64,000 bases of DNA, taken from contig JAIVFU010000006.1 in assembly GCA_020829485.1 (NCBI GenBank), positions 86,242 to 150,241 of the forward strand. Direction: 5' to 3'. Origin of the DNA: Nostoc sp. CHAB 5834. Lineage in GTDB: Bacteria > Cyanobacteriota > Cyanobacteriia > Cyanobacteriales > Nostocaceae. The position numbers and the translations under genes are program-made. The notes beneath the pieces are model-generated. The model did no database searches and had not been told where the DNA came from. It saw nothing but the letters and a program-made list of their open reading frames with translations. This document shows, piece after piece, positions 35,998 through 45,799 of this stretch (positions within the stretch are counted from its first letter, which is position 1; every line of letters starts with the position of its first letter).

Positions 35998-36389
35998 ATT
36001 TTCTGATTGATTACAACCTTCAGAAATACGCTGCTATTCTTCTAGGAAAAATTGCAAATGATGGTTGGCTTGATTTAATCCCTCTGTCTTTTATCTTTTT
36101 TCAAGACATTGAGTTGCCAACGGATAGCAATGATCGAGTTGTATGGCAACTCGCTCAACAAAACCGAGTGATTTTGCTGACTGCAAATCGCAACATGAAA
36201 GGAGAGGATTCATTAGAGCAAGTTATTCGCCAAGACAATACACCTGATTCATTGCCAGTCATCACAATTGGAAATCTTGACCGTTTCAGTAAAGAAGCTA
36301 GCTACCGCAGCCGATGTGCTGACCGTATTATTGAGATCGTGCTTGATATTGAGAACTACATGGGAGTTGGACGCATTTTCATCCCATAA
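35994..36389 (+). CDS. PIN-like (DUF5615-type) protein, probable toxin
   Basis: Protein of 131 residues starting MNFLIDYNLQKYAAILLG, with the PIN-like acid Asp6. Acidic and Asn positions recur in RVILLTANRNMKGEDSLEQV and DSNDRVVW. The family pairs with DUF433 and is predicted to be a nuclease toxin; some database names for it are misleading. The overlap with the upstream stop codon implies translational coupling. Confidence 0.75.
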   Translation: MNFLIDYNLQKYAAILLGKIANDGWLDLIPLSFIFFQDIELPTDSNDRVVWQLAQQNRVILLTANRNMKGEDSLEQVIRQDNTPDSLPVITIGNLDRFSKEASYRSRCADRIIEIVLDIENYMGVGRIFIP

Positions 36390-36393
36390 GTAA

Positions 36394-37320
36394 GCTGTTC
36401 CACTACGGCACCTCAAATTTGGGTCAAGCGCGATCGCCATTTGCATTGATGGTTTAAATGAAGTGAGTGCTGACACACGGGCAAAAATTGTCGAATTCAC
36501 GGAAAATTACTTCAAGGGCGACATTATTCTGGCAACGCAGCCAATGGAATGGACACCCCCTTCAACTGCAAAACGGTATGTCATGCAACCGTTGGGGCGA
36601 TCGCACATTCAAGCATTCCTGCTCTCTCGCAAACCTCTGATCCCTGACTATGCTCCGGTTCGAGAGGAAGCCTATGAACAGTCTTGCTCTCGTTATCTTG
36701 AACAAGTGCTAAACGATCGGCAAGCTTTAGAAGAACTGGAAGCAAATCAACAGATTCTCTCTAATCCGATGGATTTGACCGTGATTGCTGCGATGCTTGC
36801 CGCAGGCAAACAGCCTGATTTGTTTCGCTTGCAAGAGCAACAGTATACGGTGATGACCGAGGAATACCAGGAAAAGCATTTGAGGCAAGAATTCCCTCTG
36901 GATAGTTTCTCGGAAGCAGTCTACCAAATGCGGCTCAAGGATGAGACAGAGTTGCCAGAAGAACAGTTTTTACAGGAACTATTGGGCATGGAACGGCACA
37001 AAATGGTGGTCAGCCGTCAGTCCAAAGATAGCGAAGGTAAACCTGCTAAAGAATGGCACTTTCGCCATGACAAAATCGCGGAGTTTTTCATTCTTCAGAC
37101 CTTTCTGGAACACCCAGAGCGACAGGAGCAACACTTAGGCGATCCGCGCTTTCGAGGTGTATATTTTATGTTGGCGAATTTTCTCAAGTTAGAGGATGCG
37201 ATCGCTCTCCGCGAAATGTTGATTCAGTATGCTGCTGACACGAAAGATCACACCGTTAGCGATATGTTTGTCCAGTTGGTGCGATCGCGTAAAGCAGCGT
37301 TAATCCAAACGGCAGCATAA
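36394..37320 (+). pseudogene. 5'-truncated NACHT/STAND ATPase fragment
   Basis: The frame is open from 36394 and reads into AIAICIDGLNEVSADTR, which is the Walker B region (hydrophobic stretch then DGLNEV) of NACHT ATPases. From there about 290 residues of the C-terminal helical part follow (HFRHDKIAEFFILQTFL is typical). The P-loop half and any N-terminal effector domain are missing; a stop codon lies at 36391, just past the toxin gene. A GTG at 36463 could start an internal peptide of 285 residues. NACHT proteins often act in phage defence. Confidence 0.75.
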
Positions 37321-37892
37321 GGTTAGAAATGGGCAATCGCGGTCGAACAAATTGCTTGCACCCCACCATATTAAGGTTGTCTGTTGTAACCGAGAGGTTA
37401 CTAGCGGCGGGTGAAGCAGAACATTCTACTGGTTCACTTATTGGTGAGGCAGTTATTGAAAGTCATTTCTTAGTAGCAAGCGGTTGAGATGCTTTGAAGT
37501 TATCACCCACCACTCCAGCGATGGCATAGCAGCATTTTTGGAGCGATGCCTACGGCAGGCTACGCCTATACTAATTCTTCAGCTAAATTTTCTGCAATAG
37601 AGTCCCATCTGTCTATGACTATACTGTAGCAATCAATATCTTGTACTCTTGTATCTCTGAAAATGCGAGCGCTTGTGCTTGCCTGCAAATCATCAAGCTA
37701 ATGTAATTATATACCGAAATATAGATGTAATAGTATCTAATATGTGCTATTTACTCATTACCATCAACCATAGGATTGAAAATTAGTATTTTTCTACATA
37801 AAATTAAAAATCTAAAATTAAAAATTGGTAACACTGATGGTTAAGAGTGTTAAAGTTTCAAGAAATTCATCGGAACTTTTCAGCGGGTATTC
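37321..37892. other. Intergenic region with palindromic repeats
   Basis: No gene is supported. A GCGATGCCTACGGCAGGCTA repeat lies at about 37543. Its flank (CTAATTCTTCAGCTAAATTT) resembles the flank of the copy at 35423. The last 150 bp are AT-rich and should contain the promoter of the lytic transglycosylase gene. Confidence 0.5.
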
Positions 37893-40109
37893 ATGCTGAA
37901 GAAACTACAAAAAAAGCAAATTTCGATAATTGCGGGTGCGGCACTGTTTGCCTTTTTAGCTGGGGCAATGGTATCAGCACCTCAGATTGGCAAGTCTCTG
38001 GGAAAATGGCTCAAACTGAGTCAAAATCAAACAGAGCAAACATCAGAGGGTAGCATTGCTCAATCAGCCGTCTTTCCACTGATATCACAATCGCTACCAG
38101 AACGGGCGGCAAAACTAGCAGAAATTGCTGGACAGTCACGATCGCTAGACCGAAATCGCGCTCGTTATCTTTTGGCGAGTGATTACATTGAAAGAACCCA
38201 AGCGCAAAAAGCGCTGGCTTTACTAGACGGGCTAGATAAAGATTATCCTATCCTCGCGCCCTATATTTTACTGAAACAGGCGCAGGCACAGGCTATTCTG
38301 GGCGAAGACGGCAAAGCCTCGGATCTCAGGCAAAGTGTGCTGAAACTGTATCCCAAAGAAGCGGCCACAGTGAAAGCACTATATCTGATTGCCCAACCGA
38401 AGCAACAAGAAATAGCGATCGCTCAATTTCCTTCCAACCCTCTGACTTGGGAAATCATTCGTAAACGCTTGCAAGCAAATCCCAATCAGCCACAATTACA
38501 ATTGATTTTGGCTAAATATGCTTATGACCAACCTGGCATAGTGGGCGTTTTGGATCAGCTAGTAAAACAGCCTACCCTCAAACCCGAAGACTGGGAACTC
38601 ATTGGTACAAGCTATTGGGAAAATAGTCAATTTCTCAAAGCCGCGAATGCTTATGCCAAAGCACCCAAAACATCGCGTAACCTCTACCGTACGGCGCGGG
38701 GCTTACAGGTAGGGGGCAAAGATAAAGAAAAAGCGATGCCTGCGGCGGGCTACGCCTACGCTATCTATAAACAACTAGTCCAGCAATTTCCCAATACCGA
38801 AGAAACTGGGACTGCACTACTACGATTAGCAGAAACCGCAAAAACACCTAAAGACGGCTTACCTTATCTTGAGCAGGTAATTAGTAAATTTCCCAAACAA
38901 GCTAGTGTTGCACTAGTACAAAAAGCCAAAACTCTCCAAGCGCTCAATAATCAAAAGTCAGCTAGTGAGGCGTGGCAATTACTCATAGCCAAATACGGCA
39001 ATTCTGACGAAGCGGCAGAGTATCGTTGGAAAATTGCCCAAGGTAAAGCCAATGCTAAAGATTACGTCGGTGCTTGGCAATGGGCAGAACCAATAGTCAA
39101 CAACAACCCCAACAGTATTTTGGCTCCAAGAGCAGGCTTTTGGGTAGGGAAATGGGCAGCTTCACTAGGCAAACAGCAGGAATCTCAAACTGCTTATGAG
39201 TATGTGATTAGCCAGTTTCCCTACTCATACTATGCATGGAGAGCCGCAACGATGCTGGGGCTGGATGTTGGCAACTTTGATAACGTGCGCGTCATGAACC
39301 CAGAAGTAATCACACCCCAGCGTCCAGTACCGCCTGCTGGTTCTGAGACTTTCAAAGAATTATATCTGCTGGATCAAAACCGCGATGCCTGGTTACAATG
39401 GCAGACAGAATTTCAGAATAAACTTCAGCCAACTGTAGCAGAGCAATTTACTGAAGGGTTAATGCGACTGGCAAGGGGAGAAAATCTCATAGGAATTGAT
39501 AAAATTTCTAAATTGGAAGATCGGGAAATACCAGATGAAGTTGCCCAATATGAGACTCTGAGCAAACAAATCACTTACTGGCAAGCGCGTTATCCATTTC
39601 CCTATCTGCGGGAGATTGAAAAGTGGTCTATTGAGCGTAAACTTAATCCTCTGCTAGTAACTGCTCTGATGCGTCAAGAGTCACGCTTTGAACCAAAAAT
39701 CAAATCCGTCGCTGATGCTACTGGTTTAATGCAGGTGTTGCCGAGTACGGCTAAATGGATTGCCCCCCAAATCAAGGTGGATTTCAAAACTATAAGTCTA
39801 GAAAATCCCAACGATAATATCATGCTGGGTACATGGTATTTAGGTCATACTCACGATCAATATAACAATAACTCAATGTTAGCGATCGCCAGTTACAATG
39901 CTGGCCCCGGTAATGTCTCCAAATGGCTGCAAACTCTAACTACACAAGATCCAGATGAGTTTGTTGAACAAATTCCCTTTGATGAAACCAAAAATTATGT
40001 GCGTCAAGTATTTGGTAACTATTGGAATTATTTGAGACTTTACAACCCTGAGATTTCTGGCATCGTAGGAAAGTACTCAACTACACACCCGAAATTGCCG
40101 ACGCAGTGA
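37893..40109 (+). CDS. Soluble-type lytic murein transglycosylase
   Basis: Peptidoglycan-cleaving enzyme of 738 residues. An N-terminal membrane anchor or signal (about 12-32, IIAGAALFAFLAGAMVSAP) leads into a long superhelical TPR-like region. The C-terminal SLT domain follows, with catalytic Glu596 in LMRQESRFEPK, then ATGLMQVLPSTAKWIA and SYNAGPGNVSKWL. At residues about 280-291 a Nostoc repeat is translated in frame (KAMPAAGYAYAIYKQ). It probably trims cell-wall glycan in growth or septal remodelling. Confidence 0.93.
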   Translation: MLKKLQKKQISIIAGAALFAFLAGAMVSAPQIGKSLGKWLKLSQNQTEQTSEGSIAQSAVFPLISQSLPERAAKLAEIAGQSRSLDRNRARYLLASDYIERTQAQKALALLDGLDKDYPILAPYILLKQAQAQAILGEDGKASDLRQSVLKLYPKEAATVKALYLIAQPKQQEIAIAQFPSNPLTWEIIRKRLQANPNQPQLQLILAKYAYDQPGIVGVLDQLVKQPTLKPEDWELIGTSYWENSQFLKAANAYAKAPKTSRNLYRTARGLQVGGKDKEKAMPAAGYAYAIYKQLVQQFPNTEETGTALLRLAETAKTPKDGLPYLEQVISKFPKQASVALVQKAKTLQALNNQKSASEAWQLLIAKYGNSDEAAEYRWKIAQGKANAKDYVGAWQWAEPIVNNNPNSILAPRAGFWVGKWAASLGKQQESQTAYEYVISQFPYSYYAWRAATMLGLDVGNFDNVRVMNPEVITPQRPVPPAGSETFKELYLLDQNRDAWLQWQTEFQNKLQPTVAEQFTEGLMRLARGENLIGIDKISKLEDREIPDEVAQYETLSKQITYWQARYPFPYLREIEKWSIERKLNPLLVTALMRQESRFEPKIKSVADATGLMQVLPSTAKWIAPQIKVDFKTISLENPNDNIMLGTWYLGHTHDQYNNNSMLAIASYNAGPGNVSKWLQTLTTQDPDEFVEQIPFDETKNYVRQVFGNYWNYLRLYNPEISGIVGKYSTTHPKLPTQ
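38730..38766. repeat. Nostoc GCGGGCTACGCCTACGC repeat inside the transglycosylase gene
   Basis: GCGATGCCTGCGGCGGGCTA followed by CGCCTACGCTATC. It is the same unit as the intergenic copies at 6545, 35423 and 37543, but here it keeps the reading frame. Confidence 0.8.
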
Positions 40110-40454
40110 TTTTGCCCAATCGGATGAGCAAGTAGGGAGCAGAGGAACACACTCCCCCCTAACCCACGCCAGTTGCTCCACTTGGGGACACCCTTTGAGG
40201 GGATCTAAAAAGCCCCCTTTTTAAGGGGGTTGGGGGATCTCTTATAGCGGTTCTCGCTATGATAAAAGCAAATACATTTAACTCTTAATTCGATAAATAA
40301 AAGTAATTATAATTAATATTGGCATCGCAAAGTTTTCTATCAACCTTATTTAGTATTCATTTGAGCTTGGATGGTATCAGTTAGCCGTTAAGGAGGATAA
40401 AATAAGCTGATCGTGTCAAAATGTTAAGTGTATAGTTTATTTGCAAACTCACTT
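40110..40454. other. Intergenic region with a palindromic repeat
   Basis: A palindrome with CCCCTAACCCACGCC, AAAAGCCCCC and GGGGGTTGGGGGATC occupies about 40149-40262. It may fold when transcribed, but no T-run follows, so it is not called a terminator. The rest holds the DUF427 promoter; AAGGAGGATA lies at about 40390. Confidence 0.5.
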
Positions 40455-40739
40455 ATGCCGAAAGCAATTTGGAATGGCGCAGTTTTAGCCGAGAGTGATA
40501 ATACCGTAGTTGTGGAAGGCAACCATTATTTCCCTGTTGACACCATTAACAAGCAGTACTTCACAGAAAGTAACACTCACACCACTTGTCCTTGGAAAGG
40601 TGTCGCCAGCTACTACAGTATCGACGTTGATGGGCAAATCAATAAAGATGCTGCCTGGTATTATCCCAGCGCCAAAGAGAAAGCTAAGAATATTGAAGGC
40701 CATGTCGCCTTCTGGAAGGGTGTAAAAGTTGAGGCTTAA
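40455..40739 (+). CDS. DUF427 domain protein
   Basis: Small protein of 94 residues of the DUF427 family: MPKAIWNGAVLAESDNTVVVEGNHYFP, TTCPWKGVASYYSI and the C-terminal GHVAFWKGVKVEA (quoted in pieces). Members are small beta-rich proteins without a proven reaction. The ATG at 40455 is used because family members begin there; a TTG at 40428 would add nine residues. Confidence 0.9.
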   Translation: MPKAIWNGAVLAESDNTVVVEGNHYFPVDTINKQYFTESNTHTTCPWKGVASYYSIDVDGQINKDAAWYYPSAKEKAKNIEGHVAFWKGVKVEA

Positions 40740-41233
40740 TAAAGGTTTCTGAAAGTATTTTGGTTTCAGGGAATTGAAGAGGCTTTGAATCTTACTCCCC
40801 AACGCTAGAAGGGAAGGGGCTGGGGGTTAGGTCTGTATTCCATACAATTGGGAACCGCTATATTTTAATACTAGGACTAGCCCTTTCAAGGTGACCAACG
40901 AAGATACGTTGTTTCAGTGCTACCATCTTGAATCCTCCGCTCAGATTGTGGGCTTTTTGAAGGTTGAAATAGCCAATTCTCGTTCTAAATTTCACCACCT
41001 TAAAAGGGTTATTCCTAGACTGATGACTGATGACTGAAAACCCGTCAACAGTCATCAGTCAGCAGTTAACGACATCAAAAGTGTTTATATAGTTTAGACG
41101 CGCATCAGCTTATTTTTACATCCGTAAAATATAAGGATTACGTGAAATACTTGCTAGCATTTCCAATTACATGTAAAATTTTGGACATCATTAAAAGAAG
41201 TGTTATTTGGCTATGATGCCGTGTGAATTTTAA
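40740..41233. other. Intergenic region with palindromic and tandem repeats
   Basis: 40772-40862 is the close relative of the repeat at 12219-12330. A GACTGATGACTGATGACTG heptamer run lies at about 41020-41066. No gene or RNA was recognised. Confidence 0.5.
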
Positions 41234-41992
41234 TTAAGAAATACTCAGAGCCATCAATTCTTCTGAGATTTCAAAGTTAGCTGTGACATTTTGCACGTCA
41301 TCCAAGCCTTCTAAAGTATCAATTAACTTGAAAAGCGATCGCGCCTGATCTGGATCGGTAACTTCTACACTATTACTAGGAATCCAGCGCAATTCGGCAT
41401 CACTTACCTTAAAGCCTTGATCCTTGAGTGTCTGGCTAAGAGTTTCTAAATTGCCAATGTCAGTCAATACCTCAGCCATCTCATCTTCAGTCATCTCATA
41501 AGACTCAGCACCGCCTTCGAGGGATGCTTCTAAAAGCTGTTCTTCCTCAACCACACCCTGGACTACACAAACGCCTTTTTGGTCAAACATCCAGCTAACG
41601 CAACCTACTTCGCCAAGATTGCCACCATTTTTACTAAAAGCTACACGCAAGTCAGCAGCAGTACGATTACGATTATCTGTGAGGGCTTCGATTAAAATCG
41701 CTACACCACTAGGGCCATAGCCTTCGTAGCGAATCGCTTCAAAAGTAGCATTATCGCCGCCAGAAGTGCCTGCACCTTTAGCGATCGCCCGTTCAATATT
41801 ATCATTGGGAATACTCGCTGCCTTTGCCTTGTCAATTGCCGTCCGAAGTTGAAAATTCAGCGCCGGATCTGGTACGCCACTTCTAGCCGCAACGATAATC
41901 GCCCGCGATAACTGAGTGAAGGTTTTTCCCCTTTTTGCATCTACTACCGCTTTTTGGCGCTTAATATTTGCCCATTTACTATGTCCTGCCAT
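41234..41992 (-). CDS. yebC: YebC/PmpR-family regulator
   Basis: Full-length YebC protein, 252 residues: MAGHSKWANIKRQKAVVDAK at the N-terminus, then RNRTAADLRVAFSKNGGNLG and FDQKGVCVV. YebC proteins have been described as transcription regulators, and more recently YebC-like proteins help ribosomes through proline stretches; which applies here is not known. It stands alone on the minus strand. Confidence 0.95.
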   Translation of the reverse strand: MAGHSKWANIKRQKAVVDAKRGKTFTQLSRAIIVAARSGVPDPALNFQLRTAIDKAKAASIPNDNIERAIAKGAGTSGGDNATFEAIRYEGYGPSGVAILIEALTDNRNRTAADLRVAFSKNGGNLGEVGCVSWMFDQKGVCVVQGVVEEEQLLEASLEGGAESYEMTEDEMAEVLTDIGNLETLSQTLKDQGFKVSDAELRWIPSNSVEVTDPDQARSLFKLIDTLEGLDDVQNVTANFEISEELMALSIS

Positions 41993-42174
41993 AATCTGAA
42001 ATTATCAAAACTCTATTCAAGATTAAGATATAAACGCTGGCAATAACCATAACTTCAGATGACAAAATCTGGATTCAGAAAATTGTAGCGACTGTCAACT
42101 TTGTGTCTAATTTTTCCGAAACTGAGGATAATACTGTTGAAGCTTGATCGAGATGCGTCTAATTACACCTGGTT

Positions 42175-42330
42175 ATGAATAAACAGCACCGACAAGCTTA
42201 TTATCAGCTAATTGAAAGCCTACACAATTGCCAGAATGGAGAAGAACAAGAGATATTAGGCGCTAATGCAGAAACTTTATTCAATCTCGGCATTCTCCAA
42301 CAACACGCAAAACAATTTGACTTAGCTTAG
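42175..42330 (+). pseudogene. Short TPR-protein fragment
   Basis: A 51-codon frame beginning MNKQHRQAYYQLIESLHNCQ and ending with one TPR-like helix pair, NAETLFNLGILQQHAKQFDLA, before a TAG. It looks like the N-terminal end of a tetratricopeptide protein of the kind found in Nostoc, cut off by a stop codon and by the repeat region that follows. Confidence 0.5.
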
Positions 42331-42455
42331 AGGTTGTTTGAAAAGTCGCTAGCTGTGATTTTAGGTACTTGTTGATCCCCCCTAGCCCCCCTTAAAAAGT
42401 TTGAAATAGCTTGATAACCTCGGTTTTACCCCACCCTAACCCTCCCCTTCCAAAG

Positions 42456-42661
42456 CAGGGCTGTTTCATTCGATCTCTTAGGGATTTTGTCAAGAGTATG
42501 AGTCAGAAATTTGCTTGAGTGGGAAAAAGAAAAACTACCACCTCAACCAGCAAATTTAAGTGCGTTCACCATTTTCTTGCCCAATCAGATTTTTTAGTCA
42601 CCTGGTTTTTTTGCTTGAAACGCTTGTAAATCAGCGCCTTTTAGGGAATGAAACAGCCCTG
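42456..42661. mobile_element. MITE-like insertion with target duplication
   Basis: Ends CAGGGCTGTTTCATTC (42456-42471) and GAATGAAACAGCCCTG (42646-42661) are a perfect 16-bp inverted pair. The element splits a CCCTCCCCTTCCAAAGG repeat, and CTTCCAAAG occurs on both sides, indicating a target duplication of about 9-10 bp. The uninterrupted form of the host repeat is seen at 32794. No transposase is encoded. Confidence 0.82.
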
Positions 42662-42808
42662 CCTTCCAAAGGGGAGGGAACTAGATTTCTTTTTTCCCCC
42701 CTTTCCAAGGGGGGATTAAGGGGGGTAAATTCGACTTGTGCTTACACCGTAGCCTTACTAAGGAGAGAGACAGGTTTTGCGTAGCATAACCAGGGTGAGA
42801 TTTTTTGT

Positions 42809-44410
42809 TTAAATCACAAAAGGTTCAAGTTCGCGGTTATGCCACTCTTGTTCAACCCGTTCAGTAACTAAAGGTCTGATGATAAACTTGGGTGGGCTAC
42901 CATCCAAAACATCAATCCGCACACATGAGTAAGGCAGGCGGTTCTGAGAATTATAATCATGACGACCCACAAAAAGCGTTGAATCGGCAACTTTCCGAGT
43001 GGGTTTACCTGCAATTTCCGTAAAAGTCTCCATTAATTCAGTCCCCTCTTGCCGTTGATAACGGGGACGATGACCGCTACCACCAGAGATAATGCAGTTA
43101 ATGTGAGAGTCAGCAAATCCGGTATCAGTTGTGCAAAGATGCTCTAAACAGTGAGCGTGACCGTTTAAAATTAAATCTACTATGGGACGTTCTTTAATTA
43201 GAGAACCAAGAGTTTCTGCTACTTGTTCAAACACCCAGCGTAAGCGGTGGCGAACTGCTAAAGTTTGTGCCTGATCCCATTTTGTAGCTTCTGTGACATA
43301 AGGTGGATGGTGGAAAAATATTATACGTCCGCGCACTTCGGAGTTGTTCCAAGATTCGATTAGTCTGCTACGCAACCATTCAAGTTGTTCAAAGTCGATC
43401 GCAGGCATTTTATGAGATGCCAATTGTTTCTCAATATCGATTTTTATCTCGTTTATTTGGTCTAATTTGGCACTAAGATCATCAAGTTGTTCTGCGTCAG
43501 TGGGTTTATCGGGATTGAGGCGATCGCATATTCCCAATATCTGCAATTCTTCTCGATCTATTTCCTGGCGACGCTTTTGCAATTGGCGGCGGTAAATTTC
43601 TCCTTCTTGAGTTGCAGGTAAAGGTGATGGTGTATTAAAGGTATTAGAATCCAGTGCGAAAAAATCAATCCCGCCGTAACGGAAGGTGTAATAACGATTG
43701 GGTAAGCGGGTAAACTGTCCAGGTTCGTAACGCAAACACCGCCCTGTGTCGGTTTTAGCGGTGTAGTGTTGATCTAAATGACGTTCTAATTCTGGCGAAG
43801 ACATCGCCCCTGTATAGTCCATAAATGCCCGTGCATAAGCATTACCTTGATACGATCCATGCCAGCCAATCTCAATATCTTTGTAGCGCAACAGGCGACG
43901 TAATGAAGATGTTGTTCCAGTAAATAAACGGTACATCAACGGCACATCGTAGTAATCATGATTACCTGGTACTGGCAAGAACGGCAGATTAAACACCATG
44001 CGATCGTAGGGAATGTCTTTCGGGTTGTGGCCACCGACAAGAAATTCCCGATAAGGCTCAATAAAGTTTGTTGAATAATACTCTTGCGAACCCACCACAT
44101 AAATTACATCGCCTGTATGCAACACAAAACTGCAATCATCGCGGTGGGGAAGCATTAGTTCAGCAACTTTTCGTTGGGGGTGTTGCCGATAATGCGATTG
44201 GGTGCCGGAATCACCGATAACCATAAAGGAAAATTCTGGACTATCTTCTCTCTGATCGTCAATAACTATGCTGGTTTGATCAATTCCTCGTTGCACAAAA
44301 CTTGGATGCATCCACCGCACCCGTTCCTTCATCTTTTGAATTTTTACAGGAATCGGTGGATCGGAAATCAATTTCATGGCTGATAACTCTTGAATGCCTA
44401 ATGCATACAC
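42809..44410 (-). CDS. Metallophosphoesterase (calcineurin-like)
   Basis: Calcineurin-type phosphoesterase of 533 residues. The five metal-binding blocks are in order: FMVIGDSGTQ, LHTGDVIYVVGS, VPGNHDYYDVP, IIFFHHPPYV and LNGHAHCLEH. A charged helical insert (about 265-335, RRQEIDREELQILG...) separates the third and fourth blocks. The substrate is unknown; no signal peptide was seen, so it probably acts in the cytoplasm. The start may be the ATG at 44410 or the one at 44377 (MKLISDPPIPVK). Confidence 0.88.
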   Translation of the reverse strand: MYALGIQELSAMKLISDPPIPVKIQKMKERVRWMHPSFVQRGIDQTSIVIDDQREDSPEFSFMVIGDSGTQSHYRQHPQRKVAELMLPHRDDCSFVLHTGDVIYVVGSQEYYSTNFIEPYREFLVGGHNPKDIPYDRMVFNLPFLPVPGNHDYYDVPLMYRLFTGTTSSLRRLLRYKDIEIGWHGSYQGNAYARAFMDYTGAMSSPELERHLDQHYTAKTDTGRCLRYEPGQFTRLPNRYYTFRYGGIDFFALDSNTFNTPSPLPATQEGEIYRRQLQKRRQEIDREELQILGICDRLNPDKPTDAEQLDDLSAKLDQINEIKIDIEKQLASHKMPAIDFEQLEWLRSRLIESWNNSEVRGRIIFFHHPPYVTEATKWDQAQTLAVRHRLRWVFEQVAETLGSLIKERPIVDLILNGHAHCLEHLCTTDTGFADSHINCIISGGSGHRPRYQRQEGTELMETFTEIAGKPTRKVADSTLFVGRHDYNSQNRLPYSCVRIDVLDGSPPKFIIRPLVTERVEQEWHNRELEPFVI

Positions 44411-44436
44411 CGATTGTAACGAAATATTTAATTTTC

Positions 44437-44471
44437 ATTAGTCATTTGTCATTAGTCATTTGTCATTTGTG
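44437..44471. repeat. Tandem GTCATTT/GTCATTA heptamers
   Basis: About five heptamers of GTCATTA and GTCATTT type. The same unit occurs inside the TMEM165 gene region at 53626-53668. Confidence 0.8.
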
Positions 44472-44497
44472 AATAACCAATACCCAATTCCCAATCT

Positions 44498-44923
44498 TTA
44501 AGGCAAATTTTCTCGTAGTAATGCTCGAAAGCCTGCTTGTTGAAAATGCTCATCAGCAGTCAAGGCTTCAGTGATTCCGCTATATTGCATCACTATAAAA
44601 GATACGCAATCCCCAAATCCCCATTCTTTCTCTATTTGTTCCCGATATAGCTCGAAAGCACGTTCGTAGAGTTCCTGGGAGAGGGGGACAATTTCTACTT
44701 TGGAGTCTGCTACTAGAGAATTTAATAATATGATTGCCGCTTGACGATAAGGTTGTTGGGATAAAGCATTGCCAATTTCCAACATTACCGCCTGTGTTGT
44801 CACCAAACGAGTTTCTGCTGCTTGTAACATTTTAGCCAGATGTAAGGCTCGGTCATGCAAGCGATCGCTCGGTGCAGATAAGGCGATGGCAAATGATGTA
44901 TCAAGAAAGACTTCAGAATGCAT
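44498..44923 (-). CDS. PIN-domain protein, VapC-like toxin
   Basis: PIN nuclease of 141 residues. Acidic residues sit at the usual places: Asp8 in VFLDTSFAIAL, Glu in VMLEIGNAL, Asp in GFGDCVSFIVM and Asp in ALTADEHFQQAGF. It lies 10 bp downstream of a small antitoxin-like gene on the same strand. Together they make a VapBC-type pair; RNA cleavage by this protein is inferred from the family. Confidence 0.88.
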   Translation of the reverse strand: MHSEVFLDTSFAIALSAPSDRLHDRALHLAKMLQAAETRLVTTQAVMLEIGNALSQQPYRQAAIILLNSLVADSKVEIVPLSQELYERAFELYREQIEKEWGFGDCVSFIVMQYSGITEALTADEHFQQAGFRALLRENLP

Positions 44924-44933
44924 GATGAAAAGT

Positions 44934-45149
44934 TTACTTACCGGATAAATATTTATCTATATTGGTACACCAATCAGGTGGCCCATCTAAGTTGAGCGAT
45001 CGCGCCGTTTGCAAAAATGATACCGTTTCATGTTCACTTGGCGGTAAAATTTCAATACTAATTCGCACGCGGGTATTGATTGGCAGTGCGATCGGTTCAG
45101 CCGGATAGAACACTTTGCCATTAAAGACAGCTGTGATTTTTTCTACCAT
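44934..45149 (-). CDS. Small antitoxin-like protein (DUF104/AF2212-like)
   Basis: Protein of 71 residues starting MVEKITAVFNGKVFYPAEPI, a pattern found in small antitoxins of the DUF104/AF2212-like group. The C-terminal part (LDGPPDWCTNIDKYLSGK) would bind the toxin. The ATG at 45149 is preferred to a TTG three codons upstream. It precedes the PIN gene by 10 bp. Confidence 0.75.
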   Translation of the reverse strand: MVEKITAVFNGKVFYPAEPIALPINTRVRISIEILPPSEHETVSFLQTARSLNLDGPPDWCTNIDKYLSGK

Positions 45150-45781
45150 TGTTTGCAAAAAATGATTTTAGTCTATCCTAAGCTTGTTGTAGCAATACGG
45201 GTAGAGTAAACGATGTAATAACTAGTGAAGATACTTATATCTGTCTTACGAATTATATAAATTTTTCAAAATTGCCTAAGCTAGCAACTGAACTAATAGA
45301 CATCTCCAGAAATTAATTATGCGTTACCTGAAACCCTTGTCTTGACGTTGCAATGCAACTTCAAAACAATTCATTTTCGGAGATGTCTAATGTTAAGTGA
45401 GTTCGATAAACACCTCCCTGTGTTGAACTAAATCTCATCTAAGTTGAGAACCGTAGTTTTCGCCCTCACCCTAAATCCCTCTCCCAGATATGGGAGAGGG
45501 ACTTTGAAATTCTAGCTCCTCTTCTCCCTTGGGGAGAAGGGGTTGGGGGATGAGGGCAAATCTTTTTCAAAAGAGTTGAACTACAGGTTTCAAGATAGAC
45601 GTGGTTTAAAGTTCAAATTCCTCACAGACAAGCGAGAGGGACAGATATTCTTAGCAATAAATTATTCTGGCAATTTTATACATAAATACGTATGTAGGCT
45701 GTAACTAAACCAGCCTTTTGGAGGTGGGAAAAGCGCAGAGCTTAAACACTATTTTTGCTACTTTGATCAGTAACTCCTCAC

Positions 45782-45799
45782 TTAGTAAGAACTTACTAA
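45782..45799. promoter_or_regulatory. Perfect 8-bp dyad TTAGTAAG-AA-CTTACTAA
   Basis: Arms TTAGTAAG and CTTACTAA are perfect, with a 2-bp centre. It is about 100 bp before the sulfate-type binding-protein gene. The size suits a dimeric regulator, but no regulator is known for it. Confidence 0.45.

Larger units (their letters stand above)
41993..42808. other. Repeat-rich gap with a TPR fragment
   Basis: Contains a 51-codon TPR-like fragment and a long palindromic repeat (42379-42735) that was itself split by an element at 42456-42661. Nothing else is coding. Confidence 0.6.

Noticed and set aside
40195..40240. Terminator after the lytic transglycosylase
   Set aside because: The CCCCC/GGGGG hairpin belongs to a dispersed palindromic repeat and lacks a T-run.
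42560..42784. 74-codon open frame as a gene
   Set aside because: It spans the right end of the inserted element and the palindromic repeat, so it is a by-product of repeats.
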